Source: a bacterium 210820-DFI.6.37
Lineage (GTDB): Bacteria > Bacillota > Clostridia > Peptostreptococcales > Anaerovoracaceae
Direction of reading: 5' to 3'
Length of the DNA stretch: 64,000 bases
Assembly (NCBI GenBank): GCA_020558355.1
Contig: JAJCKG010000006.1
Span: forward strand, 62,001-126,000
The position numbers and the translations under genes were made by a program. How positions within the stretch are numbered: position 1 is the first letter of the stretch; each line of letters opens with the position of its first letter. Shown here one piece after another: positions 35,426 through 43,674 of this stretch. The notes under the pieces are model-generated. The model was not told where the DNA came from. It did not search any database and saw nothing but the letters and a program-made list of their open reading frames with translations.

Positions 35426-36537
35426 ACTTGTTGTGCTAGATAAAATAAAATATAAAGAAACTTCAACAAAATATGCTATCCTTTTTGTAGGGAATACAAC
35501 GAAAGGAGGCATCATTATGTTGAAGTTCCAAGATAATAATACCATTGTTATTGCAACTTTTGAAGACTTTATTTTAACCGCTTACGTTATTATTGACGAA
35601 TTGTATCATCAGTTTGCACCTCCAGAAGTTACCAGACGACGGCATATCCTGAATGCAAAATTATCTGACTCAGAAATCATTACTATCAGTCTCTGCGGAG
35701 AATTGGCAGGCGTTGATTCTGAGAATGCATGGTTTTCTTTTGTGAAACGAAACTACAGGCATCTTTTTCCGCAGCTTTGCAGCAGAAGTCGTTTTAACAG
35801 AACGAGACGCGCCCTGATGCAGACAACAGAATTGTTACGACAAAAAATGATTTCCGTATTCCCAATTCCAGTCAGTTCCTATTACATCGTCGATAGTTTT
35901 CCACTTGCAGTCTGTAAATTTGGACGTGCACGATATTGTAAAGCATTTCGTGGCCATGGTGCTGATTATGGAAAATGTCCTTCCAAAAAAGAAACCTATT
36001 ATGGATATAAAGTACATGCATTAATTACATTAGAAGGATACATTGCATCATTTGAGATCACACCGGCATCTACAGATGATCGTGAAGGATTACGTGATCT
36101 GGCAGACCATTGGTCTAATGTTACAATTTTAGCGGATAAAGGCTATGTTGGAAAAAACATGAAACAGGAAATGCAGGAAAAAAATATCTGTCTTTTTGCT
36201 CTGAAACGTTCCAACAGTAAGGAAAATTGGCCGAAATCCGTACGTCAGTTAATATTCAAACTGAGAAGGCGGGTAGAAATCGTATTCTCTCAATTGAGTG
36301 GTCAGTTAAATGCAGAAAGAGTGTTAGCCAAAAGCTTTCAGGGGTTATGTACCCGTCTGGTTAATAAAGTACTGGCATACAATCTCTGTATTGCATTGAA
36401 TAGTATTTTCGGTGAAACCTGTGAACTTGGAAAAATCAAAAAATTGATATTCTAAAAATTTTATTTTTTAATATCTGTAAGGATTCTTTGCGGTTTTACA
36501 GGTTTTCACATAATCTATTTGAAGTAGCACAATAGGT
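35426..36537 (+). mobile_element. IS982-family insertion sequence, 1112 bp
   Basis: Imperfect terminal inverted repeats ACTTGTTGTGCTA (35426-35438) and, at the other end on the reverse strand, ACCTATTGTGCTA (36537-36525), 11 of 13 matching. A direct repeat TAATTTA flanks it (35419-35425 and 36538-36544), a 7-bp target duplication. It holds one intact transposase gene, so it may still be active. Confidence 0.85.
35517..36455 (+). CDS. IS982-family transposase
   Basis: 312 aa from ATG 35517 (AAAGGAGG). DDE catalytic residues: Asp in YYIVDSFPLAVCKFGRA, Asp in VTILADKGYVGKN, and Glu in RRRVEIVFSQL. N-terminal LSDSEIITISLCGELAGVDSENAWF is typical of IS982 transposases. Full length and uninterrupted. 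Confidence 0.92.
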   Translation: MLKFQDNNTIVIATFEDFILTAYVIIDELYHQFAPPEVTRRRHILNAKLSDSEIITISLCGELAGVDSENAWFSFVKRNYRHLFPQLCSRSRFNRTRRALMQTTELLRQKMISVFPIPVSSYYIVDSFPLAVCKFGRARYCKAFRGHGADYGKCPSKKETYYGYKVHALITLEGYIASFEITPASTDDREGLRDLADHWSNVTILADKGYVGKNMKQEMQEKNICLFALKRSNSKENWPKSVRQLIFKLRRRVEIVFSQLSGQLNAERVLAKSFQGLCTRLVNKVLAYNLCIALNSIFGETCELGKIKKLIF

Positions 36538-36662
36538 TAATTTAATTATACAATTGACAGAGAAATGCGTCAACACGGAAAATAAGTATTGAAAAGAATT
36601 GGAATAAGTACTAAAATAAAGTTGGGACAATAAAACAAGGATACTATATATGGGAGAAGACT

Positions 36663-38345
36663 ATGAAGAATATAAAAATTAAATGTGATATCTATACCAG
36701 AGTATCCACAACCATGCAGGTAGATGGATACAGTCTGGATGCTCAGAAAGAAAAATTAAGGCGTTATGCAGAATTTCAAAATATGGAAATCGTAAATGAG
36801 TATTCCGATGAAGGTAAGTCTGGAAAGAGCGTAGAGGGTAGACCAGAATTTCAGAGAATGTTGGATAATATTGAGAATGGAACAGATGAGGTACAGTTTG
36901 TACTGGTGTTCAAGCTTTCCAGATTCGGTCGTAATGCGGCAGATGTGTTAAACTCTCTGCAAAGAATGCAGGATTTTGGAGTGAATCTGATTTGTGTTGA
37001 GGATGGGATTGACAGCTCCAAAGATAGTGGAAAGCTGATGATTTCCGTTCTGTCTGCGGTGGCAGAGATTGAAAGGGAAAATATCCTTGTCCAGACAATG
37101 GAGGGACGTAAACAGAAAGCCAGAGAAGGGAAATGGAACGGTGGATTTGCTCCATATGGCTATGAACTGGTAAATGGAGAATTACAGATTGCAGAGGATG
37201 AAGCAGAGGTCATACGTCTGATTTATGATAAATTTATTCATACGAATATGGGAATTGCTGCGATCGCCATATGGCTGAATCAGCATGGATATAAAAAGAA
37301 AAAGAGACAGAATAATACACTGGATGCATTTGCCGCTTCTTTTATAAAAGGTGTTTTGGACAATCCGGTTTACTGTGGAAAACTGGCTTACGGACGAAGA
37401 AAGAATGAAAAGGTTGCTGGAACACGAAATGAATACCGTATTGTAAAACAGGAGAATTATATGTTATATGATGGTATTCATGAAGGGATTATCTCAGAGA
37501 CAGATTGGGAACTGGCACATCAGAAAAGGGTAAAAAATGGAGTGAAATATGAGAAGATCCATAGCTTAGATCATGAACATATTTTATCCGGAATCTTGAA
37601 ATGTCCGCTATGTGGAAGTGGAATGTATGGAAATGTGAACCGAAAGAAAAAGAAAGATGGAACTTTGTATAAGGATTATTTTTATTATGCCTGCAAACAC
37701 CGTCGTTTAATGAATGGTCACAGATGTGATTACCATAAGCAATGGAGCGAGGATAAGGTCAATAATGCAGTTGAAGAGGTTATCCGGAAACTGGTACAGA
37801 ATCCCAAATTTGAAGAAGCGATCCGAAAAAAAATCGGTTCAAGGATTGACACAGATGAAATTGAAAGAGAAATCGAAAATTTGGAAAAACAGCATAGGCA
37901 GTTGACAGGAGCAAAGGCAAGGCTAGGCCAACAGATGGATAACCTGGATATCATGGACAAATTTTATGAAAAGAAATATCAGGATATGGAGACAAGGTTA
38001 TATCGGCTGTATGATGAAATTGAAGGCGTGGAAAATAGCATAGAAGAAGTTAAAAAGCGTTTGCTGAATATCCAGCAGCAGAAAATATCAGAAGAAAACG
38101 TCTATCAATTCCTTTTATATTTTGATAAACTATATGATAAGTTCACCGACTTGGAGAAGAAAGAATTTCTCAACAGCTTTGTAGAACGTGTGGACATTTA
38201 CGATCAGGAGCAGCCGGATGGCAGATTCCTGAAGCACATAAAGTTCCGTTTTCCGGTGTATTTTGGAGACAGGGAAACACAGAAACTTTGTTGGGACAAC
38301 GAAAGTACCGTTGAGACAGTGACTCTTCTCGTTAAGAAACGTTGA
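36663..38345 (+). CDS. Large serine recombinase (element integrase)
   Basis: 560 aa. Resolvase domain with the nucleophile in DIYTRVSTTMQVDGYSLDAQ, then the recombinase domain (APYGYEL... VYCGKLAYGRR), a zinc ribbon (CPLCGSGMYG ... ACKHRRLMNGHRCDY) and a coiled coil near 400-480. It catalyses integration and excision between rumA and the circle. The last 11 residues, VETVTLLVKKR, are encoded by displaced rumA DNA beyond attR, so the circular form would have a different C-terminus. No defects seen. Confidence 0.93.
   Translation: MKNIKIKCDIYTRVSTTMQVDGYSLDAQKEKLRRYAEFQNMEIVNEYSDEGKSGKSVEGRPEFQRMLDNIENGTDEVQFVLVFKLSRFGRNAADVLNSLQRMQDFGVNLICVEDGIDSSKDSGKLMISVLSAVAEIERENILVQTMEGRKQKAREGKWNGGFAPYGYELVNGELQIAEDEAEVIRLIYDKFIHTNMGIAAIAIWLNQHGYKKKKRQNNTLDAFAASFIKGVLDNPVYCGKLAYGRRKNEKVAGTRNEYRIVKQENYMLYDGIHEGIISETDWELAHQKRVKNGVKYEKIHSLDHEHILSGILKCPLCGSGMYGNVNRKKKKDGTLYKDYFYYACKHRRLMNGHRCDYHKQWSEDKVNNAVEEVIRKLVQNPKFEEAIRKKIGSRIDTDEIEREIENLEKQHRQLTGAKARLGQQMDNLDIMDKFYEKKYQDMETRLYRLYDEIEGVENSIEEVKKRLLNIQQQKISEENVYQFLLYFDKLYDKFTDLEKKEFLNSFVERVDIYDQEQPDGRFLKHIKFRFPVYFGDRETQKLCWDNESTVETVTLLVKKR
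38287..38317 (+). other. attR of the rumA element
   Basis: Inverted-repeat arm TTTGTTGGGACAA (38287-38299), 10-nt spacer, shared core GTTGAGAC (38310-38317). Downstream bases translate as VETVTLLVKKR-stop, the native end of rumA. Confidence 0.85.
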
Positions 38346-38394
38346 TTTTCCGGGCTTTTCCGGCACTTTTGTAAAAAAGGGTTCCATGATATAC

Positions 38395-38680
38395 TGAAAA
38401 AAGTTTTTGGACGGTGGATATCCGGCTATTCTTTCTAATGCGGAGCAGACAACAAAAGAAATACGGAAATTTTTGAATCGAACCAATGCGAAAAATGCTT
38501 GAGACATGACAGATGTGGAAGCCTACGAATAAAAAACTGGTCTTCACCGGGGTAGATGTAGATAAAGTGACTGATGGGAAAATCGTGGAGCACGGGGGAG
38601 CGGTAAATACATTTGAAACGTTGTTTCAGGAAAGTCTTATAATGCCTAAAGATTGTACGAATAAATCAGGAGAAAATTAA
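38395..38680 (+). pseudogene. Remnants of two accessory genes
   Basis: This 338-bp gap (38346-38683) has no intact gene. An open stretch ending at 38502 encodes FLDGGYPAILSNAEQTTKEI..., the tail of an unidentified enzyme. A second, 38513-38680, encodes TGVDVDKVTDGKIVEHGGAVN, which matches the C-terminal strand region of SnoaL-like ester cyclases. Both lack their 5' parts. Confidence 0.5.
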
Positions 38681-38683
38681 GCC

Positions 38684-39166
38684 ATGTTTGAGTCTGATGT
38701 AGAATTAAAATTGTCAGATTGTCCGGAACAGGTAGCTGCTATTGTAAGGGAAACAATACAAAAAATATATCCTCACTATTACCCGTCAGGCGCAGTGCTG
38801 TTCTTTCTTGATCTGCACAGTGAAGTAAAAATAAAAGAGAGGATGTCCTACGAAGAAATCTATCTCGCGATGGAACGGGGAAATATTATAGGAACCGGGA
38901 GTATCCGGAAGAATGAGATTTGCAGATTGTTTGTTTTACCGGAATATCAGGGAAAGGGATATGGAAGCAGATTGATGGATTTACTGGAAGCAAGGATTTT
39001 TGAAAAGTATCGGAAGGTGCATGTAGACGCTTCTTATCCGGCGGAAAGTATGTATCTGAAACGTGGATACCAGATTGTTTCGTATGAAAAAATGGAAACA
39101 GAAAACGGAGATTTTCTCTGCTATCATACTATGGAAAAAGTGAGGGGCAGGAATTTGTCCGTATAG
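38684..39166 (+). CDS. GNAT family N-acetyltransferase
   Basis: 160 aa. Acetyl-CoA binding motif A is clear at ICRLFVLPEYQGKGYGSRLMDLLEARIF, with the (Q/R)GxGxG/S loop. Motif B region HVDASYPAESMYLKRGYQIVSYE follows. Ribosome site CAGGAGAAAATT. Substrate unknown. It starts a run of small enzymes on the plus strand right after the rumA element. Confidence 0.85.
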   Translation: MFESDVELKLSDCPEQVAAIVRETIQKIYPHYYPSGAVLFFLDLHSEVKIKERMSYEEIYLAMERGNIIGTGSIRKNEICRLFVLPEYQGKGYGSRLMDLLEARIFEKYRKVHVDASYPAESMYLKRGYQIVSYEKMETENGDFLCYHTMEKVRGRNLSV

Positions 39167-39191
39167 AAAAGTGGCTGTAAAGGAGAGCATT

Positions 39192-39968
39192 ATGGTCAGA
39201 AAACATGGTAAAGAGCCATATCATATTGTAGTTCTGCACGGCGGACCGGGAGCGGCAGGCTCGGCATTCGGACTCGCCAGACTGATTTCAAAAGAGTTTG
39301 GCGTCCTTGAACCGATGCAGTCAAAATATACAATTAGGGAACAGGAAGAAGAATTAAGAGCGCAAATTGAAAATAACTGTTCTGGAAAAGTAATTTTGGC
39401 GGGACATTCCTGGGGAGCTTGGCTGGCCGGATTGTTTGCAGAAAGATTCCCTGATAAAGTGGAAAAAGTAATTTTGATCGGCTGCGGTCCCTTGGAGGAA
39501 TCTTATGTTTCGCAAATTGGAGAACGCAGAAAAGAAAATATGTCACCAGGAGAAGCGGAAGAATTCGATCAGATTCTGTTTCAGCTTGGGGAGGAAGTTG
39601 GAGAAAAGGATAAATACCTGCAGCGATTAGGTGAAATATGTGACAGAGCAGATGGGTATCAGGAAGAAAAATCTTTGAGCGACAAGGCAGAAGTAAACGG
39701 AGAGCTGTATGAAAAAGTCTGGAAAGAAGCTGCTGAATTGCGAAAATCAGGAAAACTGTTGGAGAGGTTTGAGAGAATTTCCTGTCCGCTGGTGCTGATA
39801 CAGGGAGCGGTTGATCCGCATCCATCAGAAGGTGTTATTCAGCCATTAAGAGATCGCAATGTGGATATAAAATCATACGTGCTGGATAAATGCGGCCATA
39901 CTCCGTGGAGAGAAAAATATGCCAGAGAAGAATTTGCAAGGGTTTTGTTTTCAGAATTAGAAGGATGA
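39192..39968 (+). CDS. Alpha/beta hydrolase
   Basis: 258 aa from ATG 39192 (AAAGGAG 6-7 nt upstream; the in-frame GTG at 39171 is unlikely). Oxyanion-hole motif VVLHGGPGAAGSAFG, nucleophile elbow GHSWGAWLA, acid Asp in LIQGAVDPHPSEG, and catalytic His in LDKCGHTPWRE. Close to proline iminopeptidase-like hydrolases, but the substrate is not known. Overlaps the next gene by 4 nt. Confidence 0.85.
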   Translation: MVRKHGKEPYHIVVLHGGPGAAGSAFGLARLISKEFGVLEPMQSKYTIREQEEELRAQIENNCSGKVILAGHSWGAWLAGLFAERFPDKVEKVILIGCGPLEESYVSQIGERRKENMSPGEAEEFDQILFQLGEEVGEKDKYLQRLGEICDRADGYQEEKSLSDKAEVNGELYEKVWKEAAELRKSGKLLERFERISCPLVLIQGAVDPHPSEGVIQPLRDRNVDIKSYVLDKCGHTPWREKYAREEFARVLFSELEG

Positions 39969-40824
39969 TGAATATAAGATTGGAAGATATCAAAGCATAT
40001 TGCCTGAATAAATGGAAAGCCTATGAAGATTATCCCTTTGGAGACATCCCTATTTGCTATAAACTGAATGGGAAGGTTTTTGCACAGATTTATCCGAAGC
40101 AGGAAGATTTTAAAATCACTTTAAAGTGTACAGCGGAGGTAGGGCAATTTTACAGGCAAGTCTATCCGGGGATCGTGGTAAGGGGATATCACTGCCCGCC
40201 TGTGCAGCAACCCTATTGGAATACGATTTATCTGGAAGATTTCCCTGACGAAGAGCTTCTTAATATGATTGACCATGCCTATGAAACTGTTTTACATAAG
40301 TTCAGTAAAAAAGTTCAGAGACAGATTCTAACGGCAAATGAAATAGAAATTCGTCCGATCAGACTGGAGGAGTACCCGTTGCTGAAAGAGTTTTTGTATG
40401 ATGCAATTTATCTTCCGGATGGTGCCAAAGAGCCGCCAAGGGAGATTGTAAATCAGCCGGAACTTGCGGTGTATATTACGGATTTTGGACAGCCGGATGA
40501 TCTGTGCCTGGTGGCAGAATCAGACGGGAATCTACTCGGTGCGGTATGGACACGGATACTGGCGGGAAAAGTAAAAGGATATGGTAACGTGGATGACCAT
40601 ACACCGGAGTGTGCTATTTCAGTAAAGAAAGAGTTTCGGAGGCAGGGGATTGGAAGCAAACTGATGCAGGAGATGATCGCACTATTGAAAAACAGGGGCT
40701 ATGAAAAAGTTTCCCTTAGTGTAAATAAGGATAATTACGCAATCGGATGTATCAGAAGCTGGGCTTTCAGGTGATACGGGAGCAGGATGAAGACTATCTG
40801 ATGGTGCTGGAATTGCAGGAATAA
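39965..40824 (+). pseudogene. MmcQ/YjbR-GNAT fusion with a late frameshift
   Basis: From ATG 39965 the frame encodes an MmcQ/YjbR-like (DUF419) N-domain (IRLEDIKAYCLNKWKAYEDYPFG), then a GNAT domain with motif A ISVKKEFRRQGIGSKLMQEM. At about 40,740 the frame is lost: it stops at 40,774 (...SWAFR), while the expected motif B, MYQKLGFQVIREQDEDYLMV, continues in another frame to 40,824. One missing base would restore a protein of about 285 aa. Either a real pseudogene or a sequencing slip. Confidence 0.7.
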
Positions 40825-40831
40825 GAAGACT

Positions 40832-41379
40832 ATGAAAAATATTTACTTAATAGGTGGAACTATGGGAGTTGGAAAAACTTCCACCTGCCAGATCTTAAAA
40901 AATAAACTTCCGAACTGCATTTTTCTCGATGGGGACTGGTGCTGGGATATGCACCCCTTTCAGGTAACACGGGAAACAAAGAAAATGGTCATGGAGAATA
41001 TTTGTTTCCTGCTGAATCAGTTTATCCGCTGTAGTACATATGAGAATATCATATTCTGTTGGGTAATGCACGAGCAGGGTATTATAGATGAAATTATATC
41101 AAGTTGGAAACAGAAGATTGTCAGATCTATACCATTTCATTGATGTGTGATGCGGATGTTTTAAGGAAACGTCTGCAAAAGGATATAGATGCAGGTATTA
41201 GGTCAGAGGATGTGATTCAGAGAAGCATTGCCAGGATTGGATTATATGAAAAGCTGAATACGAAAAAAATAGATGTTTCCCATATAATGCCGGAGCGGGC
41301 GGCGGAAAGAATTATAAGTGGAGAGAGGAAAAACGGATGCAGAAGAGACTGTCTGACAGAGTGGCAGATGATATTCTGA
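40832..41379 (+). pseudogene. P-loop nucleotide kinase-like gene with a frameshift
   Basis: The N-terminal half MKNIYLIGGTMGVGKTSTCQILKNKL has a Walker A motif and LDGDWCWDMHPF as in small ATP-dependent kinases. The frame ends at 41,143, but the C-terminal half (IYTISLMCDADVLRKRLQKDIDAG...) continues from about 41,100 in another frame to 41,379. Restoring one base in ATATCAAGTTGG joins the halves as ISKLETEDCQ. Function of the intact protein is not assignable. Confidence 0.7.
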
Positions 41380-42001
41380 CAATGATTGTGATAGAGAAAA
41401 GGTTTCTTCCGGGGGAGAAACTTCCCAATGAAATAGAACTGTCTGGTGAATTGGAAATCAGCCGGACAACACTCCGGGAGGCATTCCGTATTCTGGCTGC
41501 CAATGGGGTTGTGGAAATACGCAGAGGTCTTGGAACTTTTGTACGGGAAGATTTTGAGATTGACAAGGGGGCGTTCCAGCTCTGGCTGATATAAAAACGG
41601 ATATCCGAGATCTGTATGAGATGAGGCTGATTGTGGAGCCGGAGGCGGCATATTATGCGGCAATGCGGGCCAGTGATGAGGAAATCGGACATATCCTGCG
41701 TCTCGGGCAGCAAATAGAAGCGGAGATTGCTGGCGGGAAAGACAGAACAGAAACAGAGAGAAATTTTCATAAAGCAATTGCAAAGGCAACCCATAATGAA
41801 TTTATGACAAAGCTGCTGCCAGTTATTTACCAGGCCATTGATAAGGGGGTTCAGCTTTCCAAAGTGAAGAGCAAAGCAGTTTCAGATACAATTCAAGATC
41901 ATAAAACAATTAAGGAGTTCTTGCGGATGAGAAATGGGGAGGGGGCAAGAAGTGCTATGAAAATCCATATCCTCCATGCGATGGAAGAATTGAATATGTA
42001 A
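41337..42001 (+). pseudogene. GntR/FadR-family regulator with a frameshift
   Basis: The N-terminal winged helix is intact (LSDRVADDILTMIVIEKRFLPGEKLPNEIELSGEL, ISRTTLREAFRILAANGVVEI). The frame stops at 41,594 after GAFQLWLI, and the FCD ligand domain (DIRDLYEMRLIVEPEAAYYAA ... HILHAMEELNM) continues in another frame to 42,001. A single-base change near 41,585 separates them. Third consecutive gene with such a lesion. Confidence 0.75.
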
Positions 42002-42124
42002 TAATTGGTGGCGGTGTGAGAGCACTGCCATTTTTTGAGGATAAAGACAGCATACAACTATATTGACAGTATACAACATAAAAAATATAATGAAGCAAAA
42101 AGGAATACATGGAGGTAAGCAGGT

Positions 42125-42754
42125 ATGGAAAAGAATTATCAGGTGATTGACAGGAAGACATGGAAAAGGAATATGCATTGCCAGATTTTCCAGAATAGTT
42201 TGGAACCGCAGTATTGCATTAGTCTGGAATTGGATATTACAAATTTTCTGAAAATGGTGAAAAAACATAACTACTCTTTTACCTTTGCATTTATTTATGT
42301 GGTGTGCAAATGTGCCAATGAGATTGAAGAGTTCCGGTATCGTTTTTTGGATAATGAGGTTGTCCTTTATGATACCATACATACTTCCTTTACTTATCTG
42401 GATGCAGAAACGGAACTGTTCAAATTTGTAAGTGTACCGATGCAGGAGGATTTGGAGACATATATAAAGACAGCAGAGGAAAAAGTGAAAAATCAAAAAG
42501 AGTATTTCATAGCTCCACCGGCAAATGACGAATTTTCTTTTTCTTCCTTGCCATGGATTTCTTATACGCATATATCCCATACAATTTCGGGAAACAGGAC
42601 AAAGTCAACACCGTTGTTTGATTGGGGAAAGTATTTTAAGCGGGAAGGGAAAATGATTTTGCCGTTTTCAGTGCAGGTACACCATTCTTTTGTTGACGGA
42701 ATCCATGTAGGAAAATTAGTTGAGAAGCTGCAGGATTATCTGAATAACTGTTAG
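42125..42754 (+). CDS. Chloramphenicol acetyltransferase-like enzyme (CatA family)
   Basis: 209 aa, slightly short of the usual 215-220. Catalytic motif HHSFVDGIHVGKL near the C-terminus holds the active His and structural Asp; the N-terminal RKTWKRNMHCQIFQN and the SFTYLDAETELF segment also fit. CatA enzymes acetylate chloramphenicol, though many members in gut Clostridia are of unproven specificity. GGAGG lies 8-9 nt before the start. Intact, unlike the genes before it. Confidence 0.82.
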   Translation: MEKNYQVIDRKTWKRNMHCQIFQNSLEPQYCISLELDITNFLKMVKKHNYSFTFAFIYVVCKCANEIEEFRYRFLDNEVVLYDTIHTSFTYLDAETELFKFVSVPMQEDLETYIKTAEEKVKNQKEYFIAPPANDEFSFSSLPWISYTHISHTISGNRTKSTPLFDWGKYFKREGKMILPFSVQVHHSFVDGIHVGKLVEKLQDYLNNC

Positions 42755-42784
42755 AAAGCCAGTCTGATATTTTGTGTCGTTGTA

Positions 42785-42813
42785 TTGACAATCAAATATA
42801 TACAAGGTAAAAT
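42785..42813 (+). promoter_or_regulatory. Promoter of the T-box leader
   Basis: TTGACA (42785-42790), 17 nt, TAAAAT (42808-42813). Places the RNA start near 42,820. Confidence 0.8.
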
Positions 42814-42840
42814 GAACACAATTTAATATTTGAAACCGTA

Positions 42841-43063
42841 AAATAAGAAGAGTAGCAATGGCAGAGGATTTCCAGAGAGCTGTCGGCGGTGGGAGGACAG
42901 TAGTTCAAGTTATTGTGAATGGGCTTATGAGGGCAACCCGAATTACAGTAGGCGTTGACGGAAACTCTAACCGTTATGATGAGAGCATATGTTAGTATGT
43001 GACAATTCCACACAGGTGGCTTGCAGATTTTTACTTCTGTTCCTTTGGGGCAGGAGTTTTTTT
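42841..43063 (+). promoter_or_regulatory. T-box leader, tRNA-Trp specific
   Basis: Stem I: TAAG (42844-42847) pairs with CTTA (42924-42927). Above it the specifier loop has AGTA (42851-42854) on the left and GAA-TGG (42917-42922) on the right, capped by GCAAT/ATTGT. The distal AGAGAGC motif is at 42874-42880. The T-box bulge TGGC (43017-43020) fits the GCCA end of bacterial tRNA-Trp. A 10-bp terminator (43034-43043 / 43047-43056) with a T run follows. Specifier UGG and bulge agree, so uncharged tRNA-Trp should allow read-through. Confidence 0.85.
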
Positions 43064-43085
43064 ATTGGTGAAAGGGACTGGTTTT

Positions 43086-43130
43086 ATGGACTGCGATTGG
43101 TGGTGGAGTCGTTTGGTTGTCAGAAAATAA
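43086..43130 (+). CDS. Leader peptide with three consecutive Trp codons
   Basis: Encodes MDCDWWWSRLVVRK, with TGG TGG TGG at 43098-43106 and AAAGGG about 9 nt upstream. Its TAA stop (43128-43130) merges with the AAGGAGG ribosome site of the next gene. A ribosome finishing the peptide would cover that site, and one stalled at the Trp codons would not. This is the arrangement known for the leader peptide of the Bacillus subtilis anti-TRAP (rtpA) operon, which also lies behind a tRNA-Trp T-box. Confidence 0.75.
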   Translation: MDCDWWWSRLVVRK

Positions 43131-43143
43131 GGAGGAAGTGAAA

Positions 43144-43296
43144 ATGGCATTTCAATTAAGCAATGTAGTTCCAGGGGGAAGGAATATGGCGGAATACCGC
43201 CATATGTTCCAGTTAAATGATGATGATATGGCCAAAAAGATAGCGAGTTTTGGAGATGGACCAGCCAGCTTTAATTTTGAGGCATCCCTGACCTGA
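43144..43296 (+). pseudogene. 5' fragment of a class I SAM-dependent methyltransferase gene
   Basis: 50 residues, MAFQLSNVVPGGRNMAEYRHMFQL... to FGDGPASFNFEASLT. The opening, including the SAM-loop-like FGDGPASFN, matches the start of a common Firmicute methyltransferase of more than 200 aa. It breaks off at about 43,290, where phage amidase sequence begins. The target gene of the T-box and leader peptide is thus inactivated. Confidence 0.65.
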
Positions 43297-43472
43297 ACAT
43301 CCGCAAAGGACCCGGCACCAACTATGACAAAACGGGGGAATATACAGGAGCTGGCGTGTTCACCATCGTGGAGGAAGCGGACGGTGAGGGTGCGGAGAAA
43401 TGGGGACTGCTGAAATCTTATCAGAAAAACCGTGACGGATGGATCGCTTTGAATTTTACTACGAGAGTATAA
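43290..43472 (+). pseudogene. 3' fragment of a phage amidase gene (SH3 domain)
   Basis: In the frame starting at 43,290, 60 residues DLNIRKGPGTNYDKTGEYTG... to DGWIALNFTTRV form an SH3b cell-wall-binding domain. Such domains end N-acetylmuramoyl-L-alanine amidases of Clostridial phages. The catalytic part is missing. Serine recombinase genes follow, as they commonly do after the lysis genes of these phages. Confidence 0.65.
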
Positions 43473-43674
43473 GAAATATGTGTTGCCCAGTGGAATTTGA
43501 CCCGCCGGGTATTTCTTTTTGGCCTTTAAAAATAAGTTTCCGCAGAACGAAAATAAAAGGCGTGGAAACTGCTTATCTGCTTGACTTATGGGGCGTTCAG
43601 AGCGATTAATAGACTACCCCAAATTCTGTTTCTTATAGGAAGAGAGGGAAGAAGTACATGGAGGTGAAGACAGC

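Larger units (their letters stand above)
15280..38317 (+). mobile_element. Integrative mobilizable element inserted in rumA
   Basis: About 23.0 kb bounded by GTTGAGAC at 15280-15287 and 38310-38317. Exactly 10 nt inside each copy lies one arm of a 13-bp perfect inverted repeat, TTGTCCCAACAAA (15298-15310) and TTTGTTGGGACAA (38287-38299). Joining the ends rebuilds a symmetrical attP-like site. The element carries a large serine recombinase at its right end, a MOB-Q type relaxase and oriT, replication initiation and ParMR partition genes, tnpV, and cargo. No type IV secretion genes are present, so it would need a helper for transfer. Base composition is patchy: the 23.4-31.7 kb cargo is far more A+T-rich than the backbone. 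Confidence 0.9.

Noticed and set aside
42912..42952. Other specifier readings of the T-box (UUA, AUU or UAC in GAATTACAG)
   Set aside because: Only GAA-TGG at 42,917-42,922 faces the AGTA strand between the CAAT/ATTG and TAAG/CTTA helices, and the TGGC bulge also agrees with tRNA-Trp.
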